64,000 bases of DNA from Mycobacterium sp. (GTDB taxonomy: Bacteria > Actinomycetota > Actinomycetes > Mycobacteriales > Mycobacteriaceae), in contig JACPVR010000012.1 of the NCBI GenBank assembly GCA_016197405.1, positions 216,132 to 280,131 on the forward strand, read 5' to 3'. Position 1 is the stretch's first letter. Every line of letters begins with the position of its first letter. Under the pieces are notes generated by a model. It made no database searches and was not told where the DNA came from. It worked only from the letters and a program-made list of their open reading frames with translations. The position numbers were made by a program, and so were the translations under genes. This document shows positions 17,453 through 26,946 of this stretch, in pieces.

Positions 17453-18283
17453 TCAGTTGCCGTGTGCGGTCAGCTCCATCGACGGGGTCTGGGCCGCGGT
17501 CGCGCCGGCAACCAGGTTGTAGAGCGGGGCACCCCACGCGTGCGCTCCGCTGGCAGTGGGCGAATACGACGTGTGGATGGCGAGATCGGCTGCCGACAGC
17601 TCGGTGGTGTCGGGGTCGTAATCGCACACCGGATCCCCCACATCGCAGACGCTGACGGTGCGCGCACCGATCTGCGGCGGCAGCATCGAGGTGTTGGTCG
17701 ACGCGAGGAAGGAATGTTCCTGCGCGACGCCCTTACCCACACCGGGAACGACCGCTGCCGACCCCAGGTTGATGGTGGTGTCCATCGGCAGCCGGTCACC
17801 GTCGGCGATCAGCAGCGCCGCCGCCACGTGCGGGTCGTCGGCGAGCTCATAGAGGTTGCGGTGGATGACCATGGCGCCCTGGGAGTAGCCGGCGAGCACG
17901 ACCTTGGTGTCGGGACACTGCGCGGTGAAGGCTTTGAACTGCTCGGCTGTCGCGTCCGTACCGTCGTCGACGCTGCCCAGGAAGTCGAGCCAGCCGCCCA
18001 GCCCGCCTTCCAACGGGACCGGCGCCGCCGGGTACTGCACTGCCTCCGCGGTGATGGTGTGCCCGTCGGCCAACAGCTCGGACCGCAACTGCAGGTAGGA
18101 CTGGTACACCACCGAGCCCATACCGCCGTTGGCGCCGGCCGCCGCGCCGTCACGCTGACCCGAACCGGCGGCACCGATCCAGTGGTAGTCACCGCACACC
18201 GGTTCGGCCGCGGCGGTACCGGTGGCCAATCCGGCCACGGCCATGGCGGCCACCACGACGGCCAGACCCAGACGACGAATCAC
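17453..18283 (-). CDS. Secreted cutinase-family hydrolase
   Basis: 276 residues. GTG 18283 is chosen because GGGAGGAAA lies seven bases upstream and the protein then begins with a clean Sec signal (IRRLGLAVVVAAMAVAG, cleavage near TAAA-EP). The mature part shows VCGDYHWIG, nucleophile elbow AGYSQGAMV, paired Cys in VCDVGDPVCDY with the Asp, and His in LAIHTSY. It differs from the 8016 cutinase by a longer N-terminal loop. Probably an extracellular esterase or lipase. It is convergent with the FAD oxidoreductase. Confidence 0.85.
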   Translation of the reverse strand: MIRRLGLAVVVAAMAVAGLATGTAAAEPVCGDYHWIGAAGSGQRDGAAAGANGGMGSVVYQSYLQLRSELLADGHTITAEAVQYPAAPVPLEGGLGGWLDFLGSVDDGTDATAEQFKAFTAQCPDTKVVLAGYSQGAMVIHRNLYELADDPHVAAALLIADGDRLPMDTTINLGSAAVVPGVGKGVAQEHSFLASTNTSMLPPQIGARTVSVCDVGDPVCDYDPDTTELSAADLAIHTSYSPTASGAHAWGAPLYNLVAGATAAQTPSMELTAHGN

Positions 18284-18446
18284 GACGATTTCCTCCCACA
18301 CCTGTTCAGTCGGTTCTTCGCCCGATGCACCGCGTGGCGTTACAGCAAACGCCGGAACGGGACCCGCGTCACAGCCATGGACGATCCCTAGAATCTGCGC
18401 GAGCACAACGGCCGCGGCCATTCGGCGACTGCGTTTGACTGGATAG

Positions 18447-18518
18447 ATGAGCCAGCACACATACCGAATCGTCGAGATCGTGGGAACGTCGCGCGATGGG
18501 ATCGACGCGGGCGCCTGA
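18447..18518 (+). pseudogene. Truncated dodecin (N-terminal 23 residues)
   Basis: The reading MSQHTYRIVEIVGTSRDGID followed by AGA and a stop matches the first third of dodecin, whose normal length is about 70 residues (mycobacterial dodecins begin MSNHTYRVIEIVGTSPDGVDAA). The remaining beta strands and flavin-binding region are missing in all frames up to the next gene. The reading is cut exactly at an 18-base perfect palindrome. Dodecins store flavin or CoA as dodecamers; this fragment cannot do so. Probably a deletion remnant. Confidence 0.65.
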
Positions 18519-18532
18519 GCCGGCCGGCTCAG
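18515..18532. repeat. 18-base perfect palindrome at the dodecin break
   Basis: CTGAGCCGGCCGGCTCAG is self-complementary over all 18 bases. It overlaps the premature stop of the dodecin fragment. It could be the scar of the deletion, a binding site, or part of a terminator, though it has no loop. Confidence 0.55.
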
Positions 18533-18593
18533 GAATGAAGTCCGTCGCCACCGGGTTCCTGTCCTACGAGGCGATCCCGGAGGCGAACCAGCG

Positions 18594-19100
18594 ATGAGCA
18601 CACCTGCCGACTCGCTGCAGTTCATCGCCGTTCACCAGAGCGATCCGCTGGCAGCGCCGCTGCTCGACGAACTCACCGTCGAGTACGACACCCGATACCA
18701 GGGCCGCGCCGGCGGCGAATACCGCGACCTGCGCGCCTATCCCGCGGCCGAGTTCGAACCACCCGCCGGTGCCCTGATCGTGGCCCTTTCCGATGGCGTC
18801 CCGGTGGCCGGTGGTGCATTCCGCCGCTACGACGCCACGACCGCCGAGCTCAAACGCATCTGGACGGCGTCCACGCACCGCAGGAGGGGTTACGGAAAAC
18901 TCGTGGTGGCCGAATTGGAGCGGGTGGCCGCCGAGCGTGGCTACACGCGCGTGTACCTGACGACCGGGTGGCGACAACCCGAGGCGGTGGCGTTGTACCT
19001 GGCATCCGGCTACACCGCGCTCTACGACCCGTCATTGCCCGCCGGGCAGGTCGGCGCGCATCCGTTCGAGAAACTGCTCGACCGTGAGATTGCCGAATGA
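18594..19100 (+). CDS. GNAT-family N-acetyltransferase
   Basis: 168 residues. The GNAT core is seen in AELKRIWTASTHRRRGYGKLVVAELERVA, with the acetyl-CoA loop RRRGYG, and in YLTTGWRQPEAVALYLASGY. It would acetylate an amine on a small molecule or protein; the substrate is not known. Its stop overlaps the ATG of the LLM gene (ATGA at 19097-19100), and that gene overlaps the DUF1684 gene in the same way, so three genes form a tightly coupled unit. Confidence 0.85.
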   Translation: MSTPADSLQFIAVHQSDPLAAPLLDELTVEYDTRYQGRAGGEYRDLRAYPAAEFEPPAGALIVALSDGVPVAGGAFRRYDATTAELKRIWTASTHRRRGYGKLVVAELERVAAERGYTRVYLTTGWRQPEAVALYLASGYTALYDPSLPAGQVGAHPFEKLLDREIAE

Positions 19101-20185
19101 AGTTCCTGCTGCTCACCCTCATCACACACCAGCCGGACCTGATCACCGGTGAGCTGCAGAGTCCTGCCGAACGCTTACGCGATGTGGTCGAAAAAGCCGT
19201 ACTCGCAGAGGAACTCGGTTTCGACGGTTTCGCCGTCGGCGAGCGTCACGAGGACCCGTTCATCTCGTCCTCACCTCCGGTGGTGCTGAGCAATATCGCG
19301 GCCCGGACTTCGACGATCGCACTGTTCACCGCGGTGACGACATTGAGCCTGCTCGATCCGGTGCGGGCTTTCGAGGACTATTCGACGCTGGACAACCTCT
19401 CGGGTGGACGGCTCGAACTCATCATCGGCAAGGGCAACGGCGCGGCGCAGGCCGAGCTGTTCCACGTGACCACCGACGACCAGTGGGACCGCAATCGCGA
19501 GGGTTATGACCTTTTCCGGCTGCTCTGGGGCAGCGATCAGGTGACCTGGTCGGGCAGGTTCCGGCCGCCCCTGGTCAACGCCAAGGCGCTGCCCCGGCCA
19601 CTTCAGGAGCGCATCCGGATCTGGCACGGCAGTGCGACGAGTACCGAGTCCGTCGATCTGGCGGCCCGCTACGGCGACCCGATCTTCTCGGCCAACGTCA
19701 CCTACCCCATCGAGCCCTACGCCGAACTGGTCCGGCACTATCGGGAGCGCTGGGAGTTCTACGGTCACCGCCCCGAGGACGCCCTCGTCGGCGCGGGGAC
19801 GGCCGGCTTCTATATCGCACCCACCTCACAGGAGGCGGTGTCCGCCTATGCGCCGATATTCGCGGCGCGTCTGGCCACCCAGACGACTTTCGGGCTCCCG
19901 GCGGTCTTCGACTCCGTCGAGGACTTCGTGGCACGCAGTTCCGCGCTGATCGGCAGCCCCGCGCAGGTCATCGACAAAGTCGGCCGGTATCACGAGCAGC
20001 TGGGGCACGAGGTCATGCATCTGAGCGCCGATGTCGAGGGTGTGACCCCCGGCCAACGACGCCGCAGCCTTGAGCTGTTCCAGTCCGATGTCGCACCAGC
20101 TCTCCGGGCACGGTTTCCGGGACGGCCATTGAGCGCCGAGAACAGAACCGCCTTCGACCTGAGCACGACGAGGAGTGAATCATGA
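19097..20185 (+). CDS. LLM-class flavin-dependent oxidoreductase (bacterial luciferase-like)
   Basis: 362 residues, a single TIM-barrel luciferase-like domain. Motifs: LAEELGFDGFAVGERHEDPF, TTLSLLDPVRAFEDYSTLDNLSGGRLELIIGKGNG and IGSPAQVIDKV. The long form resembles FMN- or F420-using monooxygenases. The substrate is unknown, and mycobacteria have many paralogs. The start overlaps the acetyltransferase stop and the stop overlaps the DUF1684 start, each by four bases. Confidence 0.88.
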   Translation: MKFLLLTLITHQPDLITGELQSPAERLRDVVEKAVLAEELGFDGFAVGERHEDPFISSSPPVVLSNIAARTSTIALFTAVTTLSLLDPVRAFEDYSTLDNLSGGRLELIIGKGNGAAQAELFHVTTDDQWDRNREGYDLFRLLWGSDQVTWSGRFRPPLVNAKALPRPLQERIRIWHGSATSTESVDLAARYGDPIFSANVTYPIEPYAELVRHYRERWEFYGHRPEDALVGAGTAGFYIAPTSQEAVSAYAPIFAARLATQTTFGLPAVFDSVEDFVARSSALIGSPAQVIDKVGRYHEQLGHEVMHLSADVEGVTPGQRRRSLELFQSDVAPALRARFPGRPLSAENRTAFDLSTTRSES

Positions 20186-20937
20186 CCAGCACCACCGACA
20201 CCTTCGAGGCGACCTGGAACAGCTGGCACGACGAGCGTGAACGCTACTACGGTGATCCGCTGGGCTGGGTCAGTATCACCGGCTTATATTGGCTCACCGA
20301 GGAATTCGAGTTCGTCGCGGACATCCCCGGTCGCTGGCGCGCCGATGCCGAGGCGGTGTACATCCAGAACAACGAGGGCATCGAGCAACTGTCACCGGTA
20401 GAGGGCGCGCCCGGACTGTTCGTCAAGGACGGCGACCGCCGGATCGAGGTCATCCGCCGCACCGGCTCGGTCGCGCTGCGCGTACACGACCCAGAGTCAC
20501 CACACCTGAAGGCCTACAACGGGATTCCCTCATACGATCCCGACAGCAGGTGGGTCGTCACCGGCACCTTCACCGGGTATCCGGAACCGAAGACCGTCAC
20601 CACGGGCGCGGTCGTGGAAGGTCTCGAACACCATCACACCGCGGTCGGTGTCATCGATTTCGAACTGGCCGGTGTCCCGCTGCGCCTCACCGCCTTCGGC
20701 AGCGCCTCGGGTGCGCTGCAGGTGCTGTTCACCGATTTCACCAGCGGCGTGACCACCTACCCGGCGGCGCGGTCGCTTTCCGTGCCGGCACCGCGCGGGG
20801 ACGCGACGGTGACCCTCGACTTCAACCGGGCCTCGAATCTGCCGTGTGCGTTCACCGATTACGCGACCTGCCCGGTGGCTCCTGCCGAGAACCGGCTACC
20901 GGTCGCCATCGAGGCCGGCGAAAAGAACCCACGATGA
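20182..20937 (+). CDS. DUF1684 family protein
   Basis: 251 residues. DUF1684 features are SWHDERERYYGDPLGWVSITGLYWL at the start and the closing block TLDFNRASNLPCAFTDYATCPVAPAENRLP, where the family usually has NPPCAFT. Function is not established. No signal peptide or membrane helix. It is third in the ATGA-coupled chain with acetyltransferase and LLM enzyme, so it may act on or bind the product of that enzyme; that is inference. Confidence 0.85.
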   Translation: MTSTTDTFEATWNSWHDERERYYGDPLGWVSITGLYWLTEEFEFVADIPGRWRADAEAVYIQNNEGIEQLSPVEGAPGLFVKDGDRRIEVIRRTGSVALRVHDPESPHLKAYNGIPSYDPDSRWVVTGTFTGYPEPKTVTTGAVVEGLEHHHTAVGVIDFELAGVPLRLTAFGSASGALQVLFTDFTSGVTTYPAARSLSVPAPRGDATVTLDFNRASNLPCAFTDYATCPVAPAENRLPVAIEAGEKNPR

Positions 20938-20969
20938 GCGGCACACGACTCGGGATCGCGTGCCGGCTC
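20936..20969. terminator. Imperfect hairpin between convergent genes
   Basis: GAGCGGCAC and GTGCCGGCTC pair in nine base pairs with one bulged base and a 15-base loop, placed between the ends of the DUF1684 and aminotransferase genes. It could stop transcription from both sides. Confidence 0.4.
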
Positions 20970-22215
20970 AGTAGAACCGTCGGGCCACGTCGCCGAACGC
21001 CGCATCGGTGGCCAGCAGCACGCTGTCCACGTCAGCCTCGGTCAGGGCTGTCGACATGAACCAGTTGTGTTTTGGATGCACGAACACTCCGCGCGCCGCG
21101 CACTCGGCGGCCCACGCCAGCGTGACCTGGTGATCGGTCTCCCCGGCGAACGACAGGTACGGCATCGTCGCGGGTCCGGTGATGTTCACCGGCAGTGCGT
21201 GCGACGCGGCCTGTTCCTGCAGCCCGGCGACCAGCTGCCGACCGCGGGTGAACATCTGGGCCACGCCGTCCTGTTCTTCCAGCAGCGCGATGGACGTCAG
21301 CGCGGCCACCATCGGCACCGCCGAGAACCAGAACGTGCCCGTCACGAAGAACGAGCCGGCGGCTTCCCGTAGCGCCTCGGCACCGAGAACCGCCGCGATG
21401 GGGTAGCCGTTGCCGATGGCCTTGCTCCACGACGAGAGGTCCGGACGAACACCGTACTGCTCCCAGCTACCGCCGAAGGACATCCGGAACCCGGTGCGCA
21501 CCTCATCGAGGATCAGCACGGCGCCGTTCTCGTCACAGATGCGCCGCAGCCCTTGTGCGAACACGGGATCCGCCAATTCCAGGTCGGAGCCGGCGGGATC
21601 GTGGCGGAACGGTGCCACGATGATCCCGGCCAGATCGTCCTTGTGCTCGGCGACGAGCCTCTCGACGCCGGCCAGATCGTTGTAGCTGTAGTAGGCCAGA
21701 CCCGCGCGGTCCGACGGCAGCACACCGGTCTTGTCGGGGTTACACCACGGCAGCGCCCCGTGATAGGTGTTCTCCTCGACCAGAACGGTGCCCCGGCCGG
21801 TGTGCGCCCGAGCGATCGTCAGGCACAGCGTGGTGACATCCGAGCCGTTCTTGGCGAACATCGCCCAGTCGGCATGCTCGACCACGCCGACCAGTTTCTC
21901 CGCCAGGGACACGAAGTGCTCGGATGGCCCGTTGGCGGTGTCGCAGATCCGGCGCTGCCGGTCGACGGCTTCTTCGATCTTCGGGTGCTGGTAGCCGTGG
22001 ATGATCGGGCCCCACGAGCACAGCAGATCGATGTATTCATGACCATCGGCATCCCAGATCCGTGAACCCGCTGTACGCGAGACGAATTGGGGTGCGCCCG
22101 GCCACAATCCGCGAGCATCCTGGTGGCCGTACATGGTGTTGGGAATGACCTGTTTCGCCCGGTGCAGGAGCGCATCCGACAACGGGTGGCTCGGGGCGTT
22201 GAGTGTCGACGTCAT
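20968..22215 (-). CDS. Class III PLP aminotransferase (glutamate-1-semialdehyde aminomutase-like)
   Basis: 415 residues. The PLP Lys lies in SWSKAIGNGYPIAAV; the Asp that holds the pyridine nitrogen is in LILDEVRTGFRMS; the phosphate loop is AKNGSDVT. The overall pattern (GHEYIDLLCSWGPIIHGYQHP) is that of GSA aminomutase-like transaminases rather than true HemL, since genes of haem synthesis are absent nearby. Substrate is unknown. ATG 22215 starts MTSTLNAPSHPL. It is divergent from a second PLP enzyme at 22344, across 128 bases with an eight-base inverted repeat. Confidence 0.85.
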   Translation of the reverse strand: MTSTLNAPSHPLSDALLHRAKQVIPNTMYGHQDARGLWPGAPQFVSRTAGSRIWDADGHEYIDLLCSWGPIIHGYQHPKIEEAVDRQRRICDTANGPSEHFVSLAEKLVGVVEHADWAMFAKNGSDVTTLCLTIARAHTGRGTVLVEENTYHGALPWCNPDKTGVLPSDRAGLAYYSYNDLAGVERLVAEHKDDLAGIIVAPFRHDPAGSDLELADPVFAQGLRRICDENGAVLILDEVRTGFRMSFGGSWEQYGVRPDLSSWSKAIGNGYPIAAVLGAEALREAAGSFFVTGTFWFSAVPMVAALTSIALLEEQDGVAQMFTRGRQLVAGLQEQAASHALPVNITGPATMPYLSFAGETDHQVTLAWAAECAARGVFVHPKHNWFMSTALTEADVDSVLLATDAAFGDVARRFY

Positions 22216-22220
22216 CGTGC

Positions 22221-22277
22221 GCCTTCGGGTGGAGGGTCATCCTGACGGCACCGTTGTCATGGACCTACTCCGAAGGC
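22221..22277. promoter_or_regulatory. Divergent promoter region with separated inverted repeat
   Basis: GCCTTCGG (22221-22228) and CCGAAGGC (22270-22277) are inverted copies 41 bases apart, between the two divergent PLP-enzyme genes. They could be sites for one regulator acting on both, but arms this short may occur by chance. Confidence 0.3.
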
Positions 22278-22343
22278 TGGCAGAACCGTCCGATCGCTGC
22301 AACCCGGGGCACGTACTTCGGTTCCCGATGGGAGAATTCGTGG

Positions 22344-23576
22344 GTGACTCGCCCACCTGACGATGAACCCACGAGGTCGACATTCGACGTCGGCGCGATC
22401 CGTGGCCAGTTCCCCGCATTGCGCGACGGCACCGCCTACTTCGACGGGCCCGGTGGGTCGCAGACACCGGTGCGCGTCGCAGAGGCCATCCGCGACGCGC
22501 TGCTACGTCCGCTGTCCAATCGTGGAACGGTTACCGCGGCGGCCCGCAATGCCGAGGAGATCGTCGTGCGGTGCCGGCTTGCGCTCGCCGACCTGGTCGG
22601 CGCCGGGCCCGACGACGTGATCTTCGGGCGCAGCATGACGGCCCTGACCTTTGATATGTCCAGGACACTGTCGACGCAATGGCATCCGGGCGACGAGGTC
22701 GTGGTGACACGCCTGGACCACGACGCCAATGTCAGGCCATGGGTGATCGCCGCGGCCTCGGTGGGCGCGACAGTCCGGTGGGTGGACTTCGATCCCCAGA
22801 CCTGCGAACTGCCGGTGCGCAACGTCGAGGCACAGCTCAGTGAGCGCACGCGCCTCGTCGCTGTCACCGCCGCCTCCAACCTGCTCGGCACCATGCCCGA
22901 CATACCGGCCATCGCCGACAGAGTCCACGACGCCGGTGCACTGCTGTACGTCGACGGTGTGCACCACACTGCCCACAGTGCAGTCGATTTCGGCGATCTG
23001 GGTGCCGACTTCTTCGCCTGCTCGCCGTACAAATTCCTCGGACCGCACTGCGGTGTACTGGTGGGGAAGCAACGACTGCTCGCTGAACTGCGTCCCGACA
23101 AGCTGCTACCCGCCACCGACCGGGTGCCTGAACGTTTCGAACACGGCACGCTGCCTTACGAATTGATGGCCGGCACAACGGCGGCCGTCGATTTCCTGGC
23201 CGACATGACCGAAGCCGATGGCAGCCGCCGGCAGCGGATCGTGGCGGCCATGCGCGAGCTGGAGCGGCACGAGGACGCCCTTCGACAGCGCATCGAGGGC
23301 GGGTTGGGGCTGCTGCCGCACGTCACCGTCCATTCGCGGGCCGCGCGCCGGACCCCTACGTTGTTGTTGACCATCGCCGGGCGCGAGCCCGCGGAGGTCA
23401 GCGAGTTACTCGCACGCCATGACATCAACGCACCTGCCGGTTCGTTCTACGCCTACGAGGCGGCACGGCGGCTGGGCCTCGGAGAGGCGGGCGGCGTGCG
23501 AATCGGCTTGGCGCCCTACAACACCGACGAGGATGTCGATCGGCTCGTCACTGTGCTCACCGGGATCGGGAGCTAG
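22344..23576 (+). CDS. Cysteine desulfurase-like PLP enzyme (class V aminotransferase)
   Basis: 410 residues from GTG 22344, which has GGGAGAA about eight bases upstream; longer in-frame starts lack support. Class V motifs: the PLP Lys in CSPYKFLGPHCGVL, Asp and His of the cofactor pocket in YVDGVHHTAHS, and TAASNLLGTMPDI. The active-site loop cysteine of true desulfurases is not obvious, so it may be a lyase or transaminase of the cysteine-desulfurase-like subfamily. Its location beside another PLP enzyme suggests a shared amine or amino-acid pathway; this is inference. Confidence 0.82.
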   Translation: MTRPPDDEPTRSTFDVGAIRGQFPALRDGTAYFDGPGGSQTPVRVAEAIRDALLRPLSNRGTVTAAARNAEEIVVRCRLALADLVGAGPDDVIFGRSMTALTFDMSRTLSTQWHPGDEVVVTRLDHDANVRPWVIAAASVGATVRWVDFDPQTCELPVRNVEAQLSERTRLVAVTAASNLLGTMPDIPAIADRVHDAGALLYVDGVHHTAHSAVDFGDLGADFFACSPYKFLGPHCGVLVGKQRLLAELRPDKLLPATDRVPERFEHGTLPYELMAGTTAAVDFLADMTEADGSRRQRIVAAMRELERHEDALRQRIEGGLGLLPHVTVHSRAARRTPTLLLTIAGREPAEVSELLARHDINAPAGSFYAYEAARRLGLGEAGGVRIGLAPYNTDEDVDRLVTVLTGIGS

Positions 23577-23583
23577 CTGTGCA

Positions 23584-24357
23584 CTATCGGCCGACGACCC
23601 CGACATCGGGCACATGGGTGCGCAGCGCCCATTGGAATACCTGCCAGGCGGCGGTGCTGTCGAACTCGTCGTGCACCCGCCGGGCCATCTCGGCGCCGAT
23701 CGGCCGGGCCGCGGGGGCTTTGACCTGCACCTCGGCACAGCGTTCCATCAGCAGGAAGTAGCCCACGGCGGCATCGACGGTATCGCCGACGGTGAGCAGC
23801 CCATGGTTACGCAGGATCGCCGCGCGGGTGTCGCCCAGCGCTGCCGCGATGCGCTTGCCACCGTCGGTGTCGACGATGCTGACCTCCTCGTCGTCGAAGA
23901 TCTCGTGGTCGTCGAAGAACGCGCAGGACTCTTGTGAGATCGGTAGCAGCCTGGTGACATTCGTCGAGAACGGCGTGCCGTACGGGGTGTGGCAGTGAGC
24001 AGCCGCGACGATGCCGGGTCGGGCCTCGTGCACCGGCGCATGGATGTAGTACGCCGCCATGTTGATATGACCGCCGCCCTCGATGGTGCCATCCGGCCTG
24101 ACCAGCACGAGGTCGTCGGTCGTCATGTATCTGAACGGCACGCCGTAGCGTCCCAGCCAGAAACAGTCCGCCCGTTCGGGATCGCGTGCCGAGATGTGGC
24201 CGTCGCCGAGCGAACCCCACCCCAGGGCACCGAAAATCCGATACGCCAACGCAAGTCGCCTCTTCCGGTGCGCGCGTATCGCGGCCGGATCAGTCAGTTC
24301 GGGTTCGGATGCTGCCGGATCGAGGAACCCGGAACCCATCTCATCGGCATCGGTCAT
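23584..24357 (-). CDS. Class II aldolase/adducin-type protein
   Basis: 257 residues. Zinc ligands are seen as AHCHTPYG (two His) and RNHGLLTVG, with the N-terminal GDGHISARDPE. Class II aldolases of this type cleave sugar phosphates or act on hydroxy acids; this one has the adducin-like layout common in actinobacteria and no assigned substrate. It lies 20 bases after the lipoprotein gene and probably ends a minus-strand unit that includes the alcohol dehydrogenase and thioesterase. Confidence 0.85.
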   Translation of the reverse strand: MTDADEMGSGFLDPAASEPELTDPAAIRAHRKRRLALAYRIFGALGWGSLGDGHISARDPERADCFWLGRYGVPFRYMTTDDLVLVRPDGTIEGGGHINMAAYYIHAPVHEARPGIVAAAHCHTPYGTPFSTNVTRLLPISQESCAFFDDHEIFDDEEVSIVDTDGGKRIAAALGDTRAAILRNHGLLTVGDTVDAAVGYFLLMERCAEVQVKAPAARPIGAEMARRVHDEFDSTAAWQVFQWALRTHVPDVGVVGR

Positions 24358-24377
24358 ATCCTCAGCCCGTTTCTGTG

Positions 24378-25064
24378 TCAGGGTTCGATCGCGGTGCCGG
24401 AGTCGATCTCCGACATGGCTTGCACCAGCGCATCCTGCTGGTCCATCGGAGCCTGCGCGTCGAGCGCCAAGAGATAGACGGCGTCCTTACCCGGTATCAC
24501 CACGGTTCTGCGTGTCACGAAAACCTGCTGGCCGTCCTGCACCACGGTGCCGGATATCTCGGTGGCGTCGAAACCACCGAGTTTGACGGGCTGGCCGACC
24601 TCGGGCCCCTCGTAACCGGGCTGGTTCCTGACCGCGTTCGGCGCCAGTTCGAGGATCTTGGCCTGATCGACCTCGCCGCCGGTGAGCCGAGCCATCCTTG
24701 CGATGATCGCGGGCGGGTTGTCGGACTCTGCCGCGCTCTCCAGGTAGATCGCGCCCCACGCATCCTGCGGGGTGTCGGCACCGACATCGGCCCAGCCGGT
24801 CGGGAGTGGCAGGTTGAGCCGTGGTGTCCCTGCGTCACCGCGTTTGACCAGAGTCTGGGTGATCCCGCTTTCCTGCAGATACTCGGCGACGGTCTGGTTG
24901 GGCCCCGATGCTTGCGCGGTCGAACTCGGTGCCGCGCTGGTCGGGGTGGCCGAAGAGGACGTCGACGGTGACGAACTGGCCGCGTTCTTCTCGCCACTGG
25001 ACCCGCACCCGGACAGTGTGACGGCTAGCACGACGGCACCGGCCACGAAAGCGGTTTTGGTCAT
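24378..25064 (-). CDS. LpqN/LpqT-family lipoprotein
   Basis: 228 residues from ATG 25064. A signal peptide with lipobox TLSGC places the lipidated Cys at 20. A Ser/Thr/Pro-rich linker (about 21-60) is followed by an LpqN/LpqT domain: TVAEYLQESGITQTLVKRGD and FVTRRTVVIPGKDAVYLLALDA. In M. tuberculosis, members bind envelope partners and are linked to MmpL-type lipid export. An in-frame GTG at 25076 is an alternative start. Gene neighbours are metabolic, so its local role is unclear. Confidence 0.85.
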   Translation of the reverse strand: MTKTAFVAGAVVLAVTLSGCGSSGEKNAASSSPSTSSSATPTSAAPSSTAQASGPNQTVAEYLQESGITQTLVKRGDAGTPRLNLPLPTGWADVGADTPQDAWGAIYLESAAESDNPPAIIARMARLTGGEVDQAKILELAPNAVRNQPGYEGPEVGQPVKLGGFDATEISGTVVQDGQQVFVTRRTVVIPGKDAVYLLALDAQAPMDQQDALVQAMSEIDSGTAIEP

Positions 25065-25146
25065 TCGCTTTTCCACATCATCTCCTGACACCTGTCCCAG
25101 CCGACCTGGAATTCACGGTAATACAGCCGATCGGAATCGAGGCAGG

Positions 25147-25590
<444 letters not shown>

Positions 25591-25601
25591 CTGCTCCGTT
25601 C

Positions 25602-26903
25602 TCACCAGTACCGCTGGGCCTGCAGGAATGTCGCCTGCAGCAGAGCCTTGTCGACATCGACGGGCGCGTTGTTCAGCAGGCGTTGTTGTGGCCAGGCACC
25701 TTCGGTGAGCGCGGCGACATCGTCAACCGTATAGCCCACCTCGCCCAGCCCGTTGGGCATACCGACTGCACGCATGATCTGGATCAGGTGGGCCGACAGT
25801 ACCGCCCCGGCGTCCTTCTCAGGCACCGCGTCGCGAACGTCGGCGCCGAGGTGGCGTGCGGCGTCGAGATGTCGGGCCGGATCGGTCCCCGCGGTCGCCA
25901 GGAACGCCGCGGGTGCATTGAGGATCACCGCCATTCCGTGCGGGACAAGCGGTTCCGATCCCGGATAGCCACCGGGGTGGAAGGACCGCACCTGTCCGGC
26001 CACCGCGTAGGCCATGGCGTGCGGAATATGGACCCCGGCATTGCCGAACGCGATTCCGGCCAGTGTCGCCGCCCACATGACCTGTTCGCGGGCCACCCGA
26101 TCATCGGCGTCGGCGACGGCGCGGTGCAGGTACTGCCCGAGAAGTCGCAGAGCTTCGCAGCTGCCCAGATCACTCCACGGGTTGGCACCCTGGCTCATCG
26201 GCCGCAGGCCCGGACCCGACGGCGCGGGACGACGGTGGAACGGGCGCGCGGTGTAGGACTCCAGCGCGTGTGAGAGCACATCGAGACCGCTGCACGCGAC
26301 GACGTTGGCGGGCAGCGTGTCGGTGCTGTCGGGGTCGACCAGCGCCTCGGTCGGACGCAACGCCGGCGAGGCGATACCGGTCTTGGCCGCCATCGCCAGC
26401 AGATCGAAGATGGCGATACCGGTCACTTCGCTGCCGGTGCCCGATGTCGTCGGACAAGCGATGTGCGGCCGCAGCGGTCCCGGCACGGCCGTTCCCGCAC
26501 CCACCGGCGCGTTGACGTATTCGAGGAAGTCGGCGGGATAACTGGCGTAGAGGTTGGCAGCCTTCGCGGTGTCGATGACCGAGCCCCCGCCGACCGACAC
26601 ATAGCCATCCGGTTTCGCTTCGGTGGCGAAAGCCGCTGCCCGCTTGAATGATTCGTCGGTGGGTTCGACGTGCACATCGGTGTACTGCACGACGTCGATA
26701 CCCGCTGCGCTCAGTGCGCGGTGCGCGGAGTCGAAGATCGCCAGCTGAGACACCACGGGGTCGGAGAACAGCGCCACCCGCGTGACGCCGAGGGCTTTGG
26801 CCCGCTCACCGACCTCCCGGATACAACCCCGGCCGAAGGTCACCCGGGACGCGTCGACGGTGAATGCCGTGTCGAATCCGGCGACGTCATGCATGCAGCT
26901 CAT
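25602..26903 (-). CDS. Iron-containing alcohol dehydrogenase, hydroxyacid-oxoacid transhydrogenase-like
   Basis: 433 residues. Group III alcohol dehydrogenase with [16 protein letters not shown] (nucleotide loop), [28 protein letters not shown] (metal His) and [16 protein letters not shown] plus LVPHGMAV for the remaining His ligands. The long form with [20 protein letters not shown] spacing resembles hydroxyacid-oxoacid transhydrogenase (ADHFE1), which moves hydride between 4-hydroxybutyrate and 2-oxoglutarate. Activity is inferred. The GH5-like gene ends 43 bases upstream on the same strand. Confidence 0.85.
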   Translation of the reverse strand: MSCMHDVAGFDTAFTVDASRVTFGRGCIREVGERAKALGVTRVALFSDPVVSQLAIFDSAHRALSAAGIDVVQYTDVHVEPTDESFKRAAAFATEAKPDGYVSVGGGSVIDTAKAANLYASYPADFLEYVNAPVGAGTAVPGPLRPHIACPTTSGTGSEVTGIAIFDLLAMAAKTGIASPALRPTEALVDPDSTDTLPANVVACSGLDVLSHALESYTARPFHRRPAPSGPGLRPMSQGANPWSDLGSCEALRLLGQYLHRAVADADDRVAREQVMWAATLAGIAFGNAGVHIPHAMAYAVAGQVRSFHPGGYPGSEPLVPHGMAVILNAPAAFLATAGTDPARHLDAARHLGADVRDAVPEKDAGAVLSAHLIQIMRAVGMPNGLGEVGYTVDDVAALTEGAWPQQRLLNNAPVDVDKALLQATFLQAQRYW

Positions 26904-26946
26904 TGGTTCATTGTCCCTGCTCCTTCGCCGGCACCGACAAAACCGG

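Larger units (their letters stand above)
18284..18593. other. 310-base gap between cutinase-fold gene and acetyltransferase
   Basis: This intergenic stretch contains the dodecin stub (18447-18518) and its palindrome. From 18284 to 18446 no gene is visible; it should hold the minus-strand promoter for the secreted hydrolase. From 18533 to 18593 a 20-codon reading starting MKSVATGFLSYEAIPEANQR overlaps the acetyltransferase start by ATGA, but it has no recognisable domain and may be only a leader. Confidence 0.5.
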
